64,000 nucleotides of DNA, from the NCBI RefSeq assembly GCF_001648555.1, contig NZ_LQXM01000002.1, positions 1 to 64,000 of the forward strand, read 5' to 3'. A program made the position numbers and the translations under genes. Positions 9,693 through 18,002 of the stretch are shown in pieces. The stretch comes from Rossellomorea aquimaris TF-12. GTDB taxonomy: Bacteria; Bacillota; Bacilli; Bacillales; Bacillaceae_B. How positions within the stretch are numbered: the first letter of the stretch is position 1; every line of letters starts with the position of its first letter. Below the pieces are notes generated by a model. It ran no database searches. It was not told the origin of the DNA and was given only the letters and a program-made list of their open reading frames with translations.

Positions 9693-10478
9693 ATGAAAAA
9701 GCTATTATTTATGTTACTACTATCTCTTGTTTCAATTAGTTTAATTGCTTGTGGTTCGAATGAAGAAAAGGCCGAAACGGCATCAGGAGAGTCTACTAAA
9801 TTAATCATGGGTACTTCAGCAGATTACAAGCCTTTTGAATATGTCGATACTGCAAACAGTGATGAAATTATTGGATACGATATTGATTTAGCGAATATGT
9901 TGGCAGATGAACTTGGTTATAGCATTGAAGTGAAGGATATGGAATTCAGTGGACTAATCTCCGCACTAAAAACAGGTCAGGTAGATTTTGTCCTCTCTGC
10001 AATGACACCTACTCCTGAACGTGAAAAAAATGTGGACTTTAGTGACACATATTACACGGCGAAAGATATGATCATTTCAACGAAAGAGAGCGGTATAAAA
10101 AGTGAAAAGGATTTAAACGGAAAAACAGTTGGGGTTCAATTAGGATCTATTCAACAGGATGCAGCAGAAGAACTTACAACATCGATTGATCTAAAAGTGG
10201 AAACACGAGATCGTATTCCTGAATTAATCCAAGATCTCCAAAATGGTAGATTCGATGCTATCATCATTGAGAACACCGTAGCAGATGGTTATTTAACAAA
10301 AAATAAAGAGCTACAAGGAAACACCATGAAAGTCAAAGAAGAGGAAACGGGATCTGCCGTTGCTTTTCCAAAGAATAGTGAGCTTACAAAAGAATTTAAT
10401 GACGCCTTGAAAAAGTTAGAAGAGAATGGTGAATTAGACAAACTGGCAGAAAAATGGTTTGACGGAGAACAATCATAA
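9693..10478 (+). CDS. artP: Arginine-type ABC transporter substrate-binding lipoprotein
   Basis: An extracytoplasmic solute-binding protein of the polar amino acid family (SBP_bac_3), anchored to the outer face of the membrane by lipid. The signal peptide ends in the lipobox LIAC with Cys20. The mature part has two lobes, beginning KLIMGTSADYKPFEYVD near 36 and including KDLNGKTVGVQLGS near 134. The 261 residues are typical. The operator sites upstream and the permease and ATPase genes downstream support arginine uptake; the exact ligand is inferred. A hairpin between this gene and artQ suggests that the binding protein is made in excess of the membrane parts. Confidence 0.88.
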   Translation: MKKLLFMLLLSLVSISLIACGSNEEKAETASGESTKLIMGTSADYKPFEYVDTANSDEIIGYDIDLANMLADELGYSIEVKDMEFSGLISALKTGQVDFVLSAMTPTPEREKNVDFSDTYYTAKDMIISTKESGIKSEKDLNGKTVGVQLGSIQQDAAEELTTSIDLKVETRDRIPELIQDLQNGRFDAIIIENTVADGYLTKNKELQGNTMKVKEEETGSAVAFPKNSELTKEFNDALKKLEENGELDKLAEKWFDGEQS

Positions 10479-10493
10479 ACGAGATTGAAAGAG

Positions 10494-10523
10494 AGGCTAA
10501 CCTACTTTTCGGTTAGCCTTTTG
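10494..10523 (+). terminator. Intra-operon attenuator between artP and artQ
   Basis: aggctaacc (10494-10502) pairs with ggttagcct (10511-10519), followed by tttg. The short T tract suggests partial termination, which would lower artQR expression relative to artP. Confidence 0.65.
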
Positions 10524-10581
10524 ATTTAAAAAGCTAAATGGGCAGTCTTATAGCTTTTATGATTTATTTGGAGGAGATACA

Positions 10582-11241
10582 ATGCCACTTGATTTTGAAC
10601 AATTAATTCCTTCCATCCCTTTTATATTGGAAGGATTGAAGGTCACACTAAAAATTGTAGGTTTATCAGGTATTTTTGGATTTATATTTGGAATATTACT
10701 AGCACTCTGTAAAATTAGCTCTATTAAACCTTTAACATTTATAGCAGACATATATACGTCTATTTTTAGAGGGACACCTTTAGTTCTTCAATTAATGATT
10801 ATTTTTTATGGTTCTCCACAACTTTTTGGTACTCAAATTGAACCCTATTCAGCAGCTATATTAGCCTTTTCCCTTAATTCAGCCGCTTATATTTCTGAGA
10901 TTATTCGTGCTGGAATTAATGCAGTGGATAAAGGGCAAAGGGAAGCTGCCATGGCATTAGGTGTACCCTATGGAAAGATGATGAAAGATATCATTTTACC
11001 TCAAGGAATAAAAAACATCTTACCTGCACTAATGAATGAGTTTATAACATTAACAAAAGAATCAGCCATTGTGACAGTAATCGGAGCAGCCGATGTAATG
11101 AGAAGATCTTATATGGTAGGAAGTGATTTATATTCATTCTTTGAACCACTACTTTTTGCTGGACTCATTTATTATGTTCTTGTGATGATCTTAACGATAT
11201 TAGGAAAGGTACTGGAAGGGAGATTGAGAGGAAATGATTAG
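10582..11241 (+). CDS. artQ: Arginine-type ABC transporter permease
   Basis: Inner-membrane permease of the HisM/ArtQ type. Its 219 residues have several hydrophobic helices (about 15-45, 60-80, 90-110, 185-210) and the conserved cytoplasmic EAA loop [23 protein letters not shown] (cited here by its flanks, about 123-144), which contacts the ATPase. A gaggag ribosome site precedes ATG 10582. It overlaps artR by eight bases, showing tight translational coupling. It works with ArtP and ArtR to import arginine or a related cationic amino acid. Confidence 0.9.
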   Translation: MPLDFEQLIPSIPFILEGLKVTLKIVGLSGIFGFIFGILLALCKISSIKPLTFIADIYTSIFRGTPLVLQLMIIFYGSPQLFGTQIEPYSAAILAFSLNSAAYISEIIRAGINAVDKGQREAAMALGVPYGKMMKDIILPQGIKNILPALMNEFITLTKESAIVTVIGAADVMRRSYMVGSDLYSFFEPLLFAGLIYYVLVMILTILGKVLEGRLRGND

Positions 11242-11950
11242 AGGAGAAAATATTACAAAATCGTTTGGTCAACTACAAGTCTTAAAGGGGATTGATCTCT
11301 CCGTTATAAAAGGAGAGGTTTTAGCTGTCATTGGTCCTTCTGGGTCTGGAAAATCAACTCTATTAAGGTGTTTGAATTATTTAGAACAACCAAGCTCCGG
11401 GAATATTACGTTTGAAGGTGTTGCTGTAAAAGGAAAAAACATTCAGAAGGTTAGACAAGATGTAGGAATGGTTTTTCAACATTTTCATCTATTTCCTCAT
11501 ATGACAACATTGGAAAATGTCATTTATGCTCCCATAAAAGTAAAAGGAATGGAGCGGGGCAAAGCTGAATCGTTAGGAATCGAACTTCTAACGAAAGTAG
11601 GACTAAAGGAAAAATGTAACGAATATCCTAATCGTTTGTCAGGTGGACAAAAACAGCGTGTAGCTATTGCCAGGGCTCTTGCAATGGAACCAAAAGTGAT
11701 GCTATTTGATGAGCCAACATCTGCATTGGATCCGGAAATGGTAAAAGAAGTCCTAGAAGTCATGAAATCTTTAGCTCATTCAGGTATGACCATGATGATT
11801 GTGACCCATGAAATGGGCTTCGCAAGAGAAGTAGCGGATCGAGTGCTATTTATGGATGAAGGTAAAATTGTAGAAGAAGGAAAACCAGCACAATTTTTCT
11901 CTCATCCCCAAAGTGAACGAGCAAAAGAATTTCTTGAGAAGATACTTTAA
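11234..11950 (+). CDS. artR: Arginine-type ABC transporter ATP-binding protein
   Basis: ABC ATPase of the polar amino acid (GlnQ/HisP) group, 238 residues. Walker A is GPSGSGKST at about 35-43, the Q-loop lies near VFQHFHLF (about 80), the signature LSGGQKQR is near 135, Walker [12 protein letters not shown] near 156-166, and the switch histidine is in VTHEMGF near 190. It starts within artQ and is followed by a terminator, closing the artPQR operon. It energises uptake through ArtQ. Confidence 0.92.
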   Translation: MIRGENITKSFGQLQVLKGIDLSVIKGEVLAVIGPSGSGKSTLLRCLNYLEQPSSGNITFEGVAVKGKNIQKVRQDVGMVFQHFHLFPHMTTLENVIYAPIKVKGMERGKAESLGIELLTKVGLKEKCNEYPNRLSGGQKQRVAIARALAMEPKVMLFDEPTSALDPEMVKEVLEVMKSLAHSGMTMMIVTHEMGFAREVADRVLFMDEGKIVEEGKPAQFFSHPQSERAKEFLEKIL

Positions 11951-12026
11951 TAAGAGACATTGATTAAGTATTGTAGATTTTTTCACTACGTTGATTGAAT
12001 CAAAAAGTAATCATAGCTTAATGAAA

Positions 12027-12069
12027 AAGGGGGATTAACGTAATTTATCGTTAACCCTTCTTTTTTTTG
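12027..12069 (+). terminator. Rho-independent terminator of artPQR
   Basis: ggg-ttaacg (12031-12040, with one bulged A) pairs with cgttaaccc (12049-12057), followed by ttctttttttt. Confidence 0.8.
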
Positions 12070-12132
12070 TATAGTAGGAAATGTGGTATTCTAAAAAGGG
12101 TATGAAAAGAGAAGAGTTAGGAGAAAGATGAA

Positions 12133-13119
12133 ATGTTTCGAATCGGGTATCGAACGTTAAAGACAGGGGTCGGCACAGCCGTCGCGATTAGCCTTGCACA
12201 ATGGTTACAGCTGGATAACTTTGTATCAGCAGGAATCTTAACCATCCTTTGTATTCAAAATACAAAAAAGAAATCGATTAATGCTTCTTGGAGCCGATTC
12301 ATAGCTTGTGTAATTGCTATGGTACTCTCTGCAGGTTTCTTTGAATTTCTAGCCTATCAGCCTGCGATCATTGGTTTACTTCTACTTGTGTTTATTCCAA
12401 TTACCGTAGCATTAAATATTAAAGAAGGGATTGTCACAAGCTCAGTTATTATTTTACATATTTACTCTGCAGGCAATGTAACGGCAGGTGTTTTTCAAAA
12501 TGAATTAGGAATTATTGTAATTGGTATAGGAATTGCTTTGATTATGAATTTATATATGCCGAGTGTTGAAAACAAACTGATCGAGTATCAAGAAGAGATA
12601 GAGAAGAATTTTTATAAAATATTTTGTGAGATGACAAATTATTTGAAAACAAATGACAGTCATTGGGACGGGAAAGAAATAACGGAAACAGAAGAATTAC
12701 TGAAAAAAGCAAAGACATTGGCTTTTAAAGATGTTGAAAATCATTTTTTACGTCATGAAAACTTATATTATCTTTACTTTAAAATGAGAGAAAAGCAGTT
12801 TGAAATTCTTCAGCGAATTCTTCCTATTGCAGCTTCTATTTCCTTAACTATTGAACAGGGAAACAGAATAGCTGAATTCCTTGAAGAGCTAAGTGAACAT
12901 ATTCATCCGGGTAATACAGCTCTGTTCTATCTGAAAAAGTTGTATGATATGAAGGTTGAATTTGAACAAATGGAATTACCGAAAACCCGTGAAGAGTTTG
13001 AAACACGTGCTGCCCTCTATCAATTTGTTCAAGAAATGGAACAATATTTACTATTGAAAAGTTCCTTCAAGGGGATAAAGAAGAATGAGAATGAAGAAAG
13101 AGAAGTAAACTACACCTAA
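12133..13119 (+). CDS. yqjA: YqjA-like membrane protein, aromatic acid exporter (ArAE) family
   Basis: An integral membrane protein of 328 residues. The N-terminal half has about four to six hydrophobic segments (about residues 15-145), typical of the FUSC/ArAE superfamily. The C-terminal half (about 150-320) is hydrophilic and rich in Glu and Lys, with predicted helices, matching the family's cytoplasmic domain. It occupies the same slot as B. subtilis yqjA. The ribosome site taggagaaag precedes ATG 12133. The transported substrate is unknown, so export of aromatic acids is a family label only. The next gene follows 21 bases later and may be co-transcribed. Confidence 0.75.
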   Translation: MFRIGYRTLKTGVGTAVAISLAQWLQLDNFVSAGILTILCIQNTKKKSINASWSRFIACVIAMVLSAGFFEFLAYQPAIIGLLLLVFIPITVALNIKEGIVTSSVIILHIYSAGNVTAGVFQNELGIIVIGIGIALIMNLYMPSVENKLIEYQEEIEKNFYKIFCEMTNYLKTNDSHWDGKEITETEELLKKAKTLAFKDVENHFLRHENLYYLYFKMREKQFEILQRILPIAASISLTIEQGNRIAEFLEELSEHIHPGNTALFYLKKLYDMKVEFEQMELPKTREEFETRAALYQFVQEMEQYLLLKSSFKGIKKNENEEREVNYT

Positions 13120-13140
13120 GATTAAATAAAGGGTGATGGT

Positions 13141-13644
13141 ATGCGTTTACTTCTTGCAATTCTATTAGTTGCATCTCCCATTTGGCCTTTAGGAAGAAAT
13201 CCTCTCCCTGGAGATCCATTTATTATTGTAAATAAAGGGAATAATCAATTGTCCTATATTGATCAAGGAATGATTCAACAAACGTTTCCAATTGCAACAG
13301 GGAAAACGACGGAATTAACTCCTGAAGGTATATTTACAGTGACGGTAAAAGCCAAGAATCCATATTATCGTAAAAAGAATATTCCTGGTGGTGACCCAAG
13401 AAACCCACTAGGAACGAGGTGGATTGGCTTTGATGCCAAGGGGACAGACGGAAGGATATATGGTATCCACGGTACAAATCAACCATCCAGTATAGGAAAA
13501 TACATTTCCAATGGCTGTATTAGAATGCAAAATAAAAATGTAGAATACCTCTTCGATAAGGCTCCAATTGGAACAAAGGTATTAGTAGTAAAAACAACTA
13601 AAAGCTTTGGTGAGATAGGAAAAGAATACGGAGCATTAAAATGA
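13141..13644 (+). CDS. L,D-transpeptidase (YkuD domain), YqjB-like
   Basis: A 167-residue secreted enzyme that probably forms 3-3 cross-links or attaches proteins to peptidoglycan. A short hydrophobic N-terminus (residues 1-16) looks like a signal sequence. The YkuD domain starts at PFIIVNKGNNQLSYID near 25. The catalytic block is HGTNQPSSIGKYISNGCIRM near 115-134, giving the HxN...SxGCIRM signature with the nucleophilic cysteine. No LysM domain is present, unlike B. subtilis YkuD. It lies 21 bases after yqjA. Similar small transpeptidases occur beside yqjA in relatives. Confidence 0.85.
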   Translation: MRLLLAILLVASPIWPLGRNPLPGDPFIIVNKGNNQLSYIDQGMIQQTFPIATGKTTELTPEGIFTVTVKAKNPYYRKKNIPGGDPRNPLGTRWIGFDAKGTDGRIYGIHGTNQPSSIGKYISNGCIRMQNKNVEYLFDKAPIGTKVLVVKTTKSFGEIGKEYGALK

Positions 13645-13767
13645 TTATGTTATTACAAAGGTTTTTTGATTTGCAGCATGAGTATTAAATTGATAAATAC
13701 GCAGAAATTGATTACTGATTCATTAAAAGAAGTTATTCTCGTTCTTTTAGATTAGATTAACAAACTC

Positions 13768-13848
13768 ACACAAAGTTGATTTTCGATGCAGCTCACCGCC
13801 CGCCCATCAGAAAGCGAGCATCCTGCAGCGGAAATTAACTACTACTTT
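13768..13848. repeat. Bacillaceae dispersed repeat, degenerate copy
   Basis: The ends are inverted: gttgatttt-cg-atgcag at about 13772 against ctgcagcggaaattaac at about 13830-13846. The right half, gaaagcgagcatcctgcag, is nearly identical to the copy at 62905-63045. The span is non-coding and GC-richer than its surroundings. Confidence 0.6.
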
Positions 13849-13873
13849 TTTCCGAAACACAAGAGCGAACTTT

Positions 13874-13931
13874 AAAATAAAAAGAATCTCCTTTGTCTTG
13901 ACAATCGACAAAGGAGATTCTTTTTATTTTT
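13874..13931. terminator. Bidirectional terminator with 24-bp stem
   Basis: A perfect 24-base inverted repeat (13874-13897 and 13907-13930) surrounds a nine-base loop. A-rich and T-rich flanks on both sides make it work in both directions: it ends the transcript from the left and the small minus-strand gene whose stop codon overlaps its edge. Confidence 0.85.
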
Positions 13932-14025
13932 ATAATAGAAAAGTCAGGCCAGCTAGAAGTGTTGATGCCAGCATTGCAAATAACATAATAAACACGATAA
14001 TTTTACGAATATTTTTATTACCCAT
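13930..14025 (-). CDS. prli42: Prli42-like stressosome membrane miniprotein
   Basis: A 31-codon gene read from ATG at 14025 down to TAA at 13930, behind a good ribosome site (ggagaggt). The protein starts MGNKNIRKIIVFIML and ends LLAGLTFLL: a short, basic N-terminus followed by one transmembrane helix. Length, charge pattern and the ASTLLAG segment match Prli42, described in Listeria as the miniprotein that tethers the stressosome to the membrane. The family is conserved in Firmicutes, but identification rests on pattern memory only. The stop overlaps a strong hairpin terminator. It is convergent with the L,D-transpeptidase gene. Confidence 0.75.
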   Translation of the reverse strand: MGNKNIRKIIVFIMLFAMLASTLLAGLTFLL

Positions 14026-14112
14026 AGTACCTCTCCATTTCTAATTCATAGCACTCAGCTTATTTTCTCCTATTTTATCTTGATTAATAAGAGAATACAA
14101 CCATTCCACCTA

Positions 14113-14198
14113 AGAAAACGCTTTAATAATTCCCCACATTAGGAGGGATTTCGACAACATTTATAGAATGGTATAAGGTGTAGAACATTTCGACAACA
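14113..14198 (+). promoter_or_regulatory. mce promoter region with a 12-bp direct repeat
   Basis: The 12-mer atttcgacaaca occurs twice, at 14148-14159 and 14187-14198. The first copy overlaps a possible -35 (TTCGAC, 14150) with TATAAG (14172-14177) 16 bases on; the second lies just before the ribosome site. A weak cre-like sequence (agaaaacgctttaa, two mismatches) is at 14113-14126. The arrangement suggests a paired operator for an unidentified regulator. Confidence 0.4.
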
Positions 14199-14212
14199 GG
14201 GGGATGATTTTA

Positions 14213-14632
14213 ATGAAGAAAGTAGACCATATAGGAATAGCCGTATCATCAATAGAAAATGTTCTTCCATTTTATAATGATACACTTGGGTTGAAGCTAG
14301 TAAAAGTTGAACATGTTGAGACTCAAGGTGTCAAGGTTGCTTTTTTGGATGGAGGAAATATTAAGTTAGAATTACTAGAACCCTTACATACTCAAAGTCC
14401 AATTGCGACTTTTATTGAGAAAAAAGGGGAAGGCATTCATCATATAGCATTTGGTGTAGAAGGAATTGAAGAGCGAATTCATGAATTGCAAACAAAAGGC
14501 GTTCAAATGATTAATGAGACACCTAAACCTGGAGCAGGAGGAGCAGAAGTTGCCTTTTTACATCCTAAATCTGCACATGGTGTACTCTATGAGCTTTGTG
14601 ATAAAACGAACATCAAGGGGGATAAGTCATAA
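14213..14632 (+). CDS. mce: Methylmalonyl-CoA epimerase
   Basis: A VOC-fold metalloenzyme that interconverts (S)- and (R)-methylmalonyl-CoA, linking the carboxyltransferase product to the mutase. The metal ligands fit the family: His in KKVDHIGIAV near residue 6, Glu in IKLELLEP near 55, His in GIHHIAFGV near 82 and Glu in LYELCD near 132. I chose ATG 14213 (MKKVDHIG), nine bases after aggggg, over ATG 14204, which would sit directly on the ribosome site. The result is 139 residues. It overlaps yqjD (TAATG), so the two are one operon. The mutase itself is 6 kb upstream. Confidence 0.92.
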   Translation: MKKVDHIGIAVSSIENVLPFYNDTLGLKLVKVEHVETQGVKVAFLDGGNIKLELLEPLHTQSPIATFIEKKGEGIHHIAFGVEGIEERIHELQTKGVQMINETPKPGAGGAEVAFLHPKSAHGVLYELCDKTNIKGDKS

Positions 14633-16179
14633 TGGATATTTATGAAAAAATAAATGAGCTTTACGATCGAAGAAGAGAAGTAGAACTCGGTGGTGGAGAT
14701 GAAAAAATCAATAAACAACATGAAAAAGGAAAACTAACTGCAAGGGAAAGAATTGATTTATTAGTAGATCAAGGCAGCTTTGTTGAACTCAATCCCTTTA
14801 TCGAACACCGTTGCTCGGACTTTGGACTTGAAGGGGTAAATGGACCAGGAGACGGGGTCGTTACTGGTTACGGGAAAGTAAATGGCAACCCCATTTACTT
14901 ATTTTCACAAGACTTTACTGTGTTTGGTGGGGCTCTTGGAGAAATGCATGCAAAGAAGATCTCCCACGTAATGGACTTAGCTGTGAAAAACGGGGCTCCA
15001 TTTATTGGTTTAAATGATTCGGGTGGTGCAAGGATTCAAGAAGGTGTCGTTTCATTAGATGGGTATGGTCATATCTTCTATCGAAATTCTATCTACTCAG
15101 GGGTTATCCCGCAAATTTCTGTTATTATGGGGCCATGTGCCGGTGGAGCAGTCTATTCCCCTGCCATTACAGATTTTGTTTTTATGGTAGATGATACAAG
15201 TCAGATGTTTATTACTGGACCAAAAGTAATTGAAACCGTTACGGGAGAAAAAATCAGTTCAGAAGACTTAGGTGGAGCGAAAGTACATAACTCAATCAGT
15301 GGAAATGCTCATTTTAGAGGGAAAACAGAAGAAGAAGTTCTGATGGAAGTGCGAAGATTATTAAGCTACTTGCCACAAAATAACGAGGAAAAACCTCCTC
15401 GATTAGAAGTAAATGAGGAAGACGATTATCGTGAGAATTTAACAGATCTTATTCCTTTTGATGCGATTCGTCCATATGATGTACGTATTGTTATCAATGA
15501 AATTGTGGATGAGGGAAGCTTCCTCGAGGTTCAAAAGGAATTTGCTAAAAACATTGTGGTGGGATTGGCACGAATCAAGGGAGAAGTCGTTGGACTGGTT
15601 TGTAATCAACCAAAGTTCATGGCTGGAGGATTAGATATTGATTCCTCAGATAAAGCCGCTCGATTCATCCGTTTTTGTGATTCCTTTAATATTCCCCTTA
15701 TCACATTTGAAGACGTAACAGGGTTCTTCCCAGGTATTAAGCAAGAGCACGGTGGAATTATTCGTCACGGGGCAAAAATCCTTTATGCATATTCGGAAGC
15801 AACTGTCCCTAAAATGACGGTGATTCTAAGAAAAGCATATGGCGGTGCCTATGTTGCTCTTAATAGTAAATCGATTGGTGCAGACTTGGTATTTGCATGG
15901 CCAAACGCTGAAATTGCGGTAATGGGTCCTCAAGGAGCAGCCAATATTATTTTTGCAAGGGAAATCGCTAACAGTGATCATCCTGAAGAGCTTCGAGAAC
16001 AAAAGATTGAAGAATATAGAGAGAAGTTTGCTAATCCATACGTGGCTGCTTCAAGAGGAATGGTTGATGATGTGATCGATCCTCGCGAAACGAGAATCAA
16101 GCTTATTCAAGGGTTAGAGATGATGAGAAACAAGAAGGAAGATAGACCAAGTAAGAAGCACGGAAATATTCCGTTGTAA
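14632..16179 (+). CDS. yqjD: Acyl-CoA carboxylase beta subunit (propionyl-CoA carboxyltransferase)
   Basis: A 515-residue carboxyltransferase with the crotonase-like fold repeated twice (about 20-250 and 270-510). The conserved oxyanion loops read FGGALGEMH near 100 and GPCAGGAVYSPA near 167, and GGAYVALNSKS near 405 in the second half. It resembles propionyl-CoA carboxylase beta and methylmalonyl-CoA decarboxylase alpha. Coupling to mce argues for propionyl-CoA carboxylation. The biotin carboxylase and biotin carrier subunits are not in this window and must be encoded elsewhere. Confidence 0.9.
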   Translation: MDIYEKINELYDRRREVELGGGDEKINKQHEKGKLTARERIDLLVDQGSFVELNPFIEHRCSDFGLEGVNGPGDGVVTGYGKVNGNPIYLFSQDFTVFGGALGEMHAKKISHVMDLAVKNGAPFIGLNDSGGARIQEGVVSLDGYGHIFYRNSIYSGVIPQISVIMGPCAGGAVYSPAITDFVFMVDDTSQMFITGPKVIETVTGEKISSEDLGGAKVHNSISGNAHFRGKTEEEVLMEVRRLLSYLPQNNEEKPPRLEVNEEDDYRENLTDLIPFDAIRPYDVRIVINEIVDEGSFLEVQKEFAKNIVVGLARIKGEVVGLVCNQPKFMAGGLDIDSSDKAARFIRFCDSFNIPLITFEDVTGFFPGIKQEHGGIIRHGAKILYAYSEATVPKMTVILRKAYGGAYVALNSKSIGADLVFAWPNAEIAVMGPQGAANIIFAREIANSDHPEELREQKIEEYREKFANPYVAASRGMVDDVIDPRETRIKLIQGLEMMRNKKEDRPSKKHGNIPL

Positions 16180-16189
16180 GTGGTCTGGT

Positions 16190-16218
16190 TTGTCCGACTA
16201 ACCTATTCACGCTATACT
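16190..16218 (+). promoter_or_regulatory. Sigma-A promoter of the M20 peptidase gene
   Basis: TTGTCC (16190-16195) and TATACT (16213-16218) are separated by 17 bases, 36 bases before the start codon. No terminator was seen between yqjD and this promoter. Confidence 0.55.
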
Positions 16219-16253
16219 ATAAGAGTGAATACATACTTTTGGAGGTCACTACT

Positions 16254-17378
16254 ATGATTAATAAAGAGCGCTTACTTAATGAATTTTTAGAATTGGTACA
16301 AATCGACTCTGAAACAAGAGAAGAAACAGAAATTGCAAAAGTGTTAAAGCGAAAATTCACTGATCTTGGAGTAGAGGTTTTTGAAGATGACACGATGGGT
16401 GAAACGGGCCATGGTGCTGGAAACCTCATTTGTACTTTGAAAGGAAATAAAGAAGGCGTAGATACCATTTACTTTACTTCTCACATGGATACAGTTGTTC
16501 CAGCTAAAGGTGTAAAACCGACATTGAAAGAGGACGGCTTTATTTATTCTGATGGTACAACAATCTTAGGTGCAGATGATAAAGCTGGTCTTGCCACGAT
16601 GCTTGAAGCTGTCCAAGTAATTAAAGAAAACCAGATTTCACATGGAGACATTCAATTTATTATTACTGTTGGGGAAGAGTCAGGATTAGTAGGAGCGAAA
16701 GCATTAGATTCCTCTCTTGTAAAAGCTAAATACGGCTTTGCATTAGATAGTGATGGAGAAGTCGGAAATATTATTGTTGCTGCTCCAACTCAAGCAAAAA
16801 TTAAAGCAACCATTTATGGAAAAACAGCTCATGCAGGAGTTGCTCCAGAAAAAGGTGTTTCTGCTATTACTATTGCGGCTAAAGCCATTTCTAAAATGCC
16901 ACTTGGTCGAATTGATGAAGAGACAACAGCCAATATTGGTCGTTTTGAAGGCGGTAAAGCAACAAATATCGTTTGCGAGCAGGTAGACATTTTGGCAGAA
17001 GCCCGTTCCCTTGTACCTGAAAAAATGGAAGCTCAAGTGGAAAAAATGAAAGCAGCCTTCATGACTGTTGCTGAAGAAATGGGTGGTAAGGCTGAAATTG
17101 ATGTACAAATTATGTATCCAGGCTTCAAATTTAAAGACGGCGATGAAGTTGTAGAAGTAGCAAAACGTGCTGCGAAGAAAATTGGTCGTCCGAGTGAGCT
17201 CCGTACTAGCGGGGGTGGAAGTGACGCTAATGTTATCGCCGGATTTGGAGTACCAACTGTAAATTTAGCTGTTGGATATGAAGAAATTCATACTAAGAGT
17301 GAAAGAATGCCTGTTGAAGAATTAAATAAATTATCTGAAATGGTTGTAGCGATCATTCAAGATGTAGCAGGAGAATAA
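16254..17378 (+). CDS. yqjE: M20 family metallopeptidase, PepT-like (YqjE)
   Basis: A cytosolic zinc peptidase of 374 residues resembling tripeptidase T. The metal ligands are visible: TSHMDTV near residue 79 (His and bridging Asp), GADDKAG near 106, GEESGLVGAK near 141 with the catalytic Glu and a ligand, and LDSDG near 164. A dimerisation domain covers about 180-290, and the final ligand lies in a C-terminal histidine-containing segment (IHTKSERM near 348). I chose ATG 16254 after ttggaggt; the TTG inside that site (16239) cannot be the start. In B. subtilis yqjE holds the same position. Terminator-like hairpin downstream. Confidence 0.88.
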   Translation: MINKERLLNEFLELVQIDSETREETEIAKVLKRKFTDLGVEVFEDDTMGETGHGAGNLICTLKGNKEGVDTIYFTSHMDTVVPAKGVKPTLKEDGFIYSDGTTILGADDKAGLATMLEAVQVIKENQISHGDIQFIITVGEESGLVGAKALDSSLVKAKYGFALDSDGEVGNIIVAAPTQAKIKATIYGKTAHAGVAPEKGVSAITIAAKAISKMPLGRIDEETTANIGRFEGGKATNIVCEQVDILAEARSLVPEKMEAQVEKMKAAFMTVAEEMGGKAEIDVQIMYPGFKFKDGDEVVEVAKRAAKKIGRPSELRTSGGGSDANVIAGFGVPTVNLAVGYEEIHTKSERMPVEELNKLSEMVVAIIQDVAGE

Positions 17379-17387
17379 TGTAACGTG

Positions 17388-17420
17388 TCCATCAACAAAT
17401 GTTGATGGGCATTTCTTTTA
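17388..17420 (+). terminator. Terminator after the M20 peptidase
   Basis: ccatcaac (17389-17396) pairs with gttgatgg (17401-17408), followed by gcatttctttt, an interrupted T tract. Confidence 0.6.
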
Positions 17421-17510
17421 AGTTGACACGTTTTCTATTTACCTAAGCATTCTCTAATATGGTACATTAGTTATATACATAATTGAAGTTCGAGAGGGGA
17501 AGTCATAAAA

Positions 17511-17981
17511 ATGGCAAAAGTAGTTATTTTTCATGCAGGAAAAGAGGAGTATGCTTTACCAATTGAACACGTAGTTTCCATAGAAAAGCTGGACGAAGTA
17601 AGCCCAATTCCACATTTACCAAATTTCGTGTTAGGTATTGTGAAGGTTAGAGGAGAGTTAATTCCTGTTCTTGATTTAGCTACCATACTGTACAATAAAC
17701 CTTCGAATGTGGAAACAGGACAGTTCCTCCTTGTCATCCACACAGATACTCTGCAGGTCGGGTTAGTTGTAGAAGAAGCGAAAGAAATTCTGGAAGTACC
17801 AGACCATGCAGTGAAAGATGTTGGTTTGCTTGCTTATTCTAAAACAAAATATTTCTCTGGTGTGATTAATTTAGAAAACAGATTGATTACGACCATCGAC
17901 CCAGATGTTTTAGTAGAAAGCTTAGAAGGTATGAAAGAAATAAAGAAATATGTTAACGAACAGAAGGCACACCAAAACTAG
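17511..17981 (+). CDS. Stand-alone CheW-domain protein
   Basis: A single CheW domain (156 residues) starting with VVIFHAGKEEYALPI, the usual first strand. The conserved LPNFVLGIVKVRGELIPVLD block is near residues 39-58. CheW proteins couple chemoreceptors to the CheA kinase at the membrane. No receptor, CheA, CheY or flagellar gene is nearby, so it is an orphan copy that may serve a remote array or modulate signalling. No response-regulator receiver domain follows, so it is not CheV. It has its own ribosome site (gagggga) and lies 21 bases upstream of the polymerase gene. Confidence 0.85.
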   Translation: MAKVVIFHAGKEEYALPIEHVVSIEKLDEVSPIPHLPNFVLGIVKVRGELIPVLDLATILYNKPSNVETGQFLLVIHTDTLQVGLVVEEAKEILEVPDHAVKDVGLLAYSKTKYFSGVINLENRLITTIDPDVLVESLEGMKEIKKYVNEQKAHQN

Positions 17982-18002
17982 ACATAGAAAGTCGCGGGTA
18001 GT

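Noticed and set aside
16743-17108. 121-codon antisense frame in the M20 peptidase gene
   Set aside because: Antisense shadow of a well-supported gene, with odd composition (many Phe, Ser and Asn) and no site.
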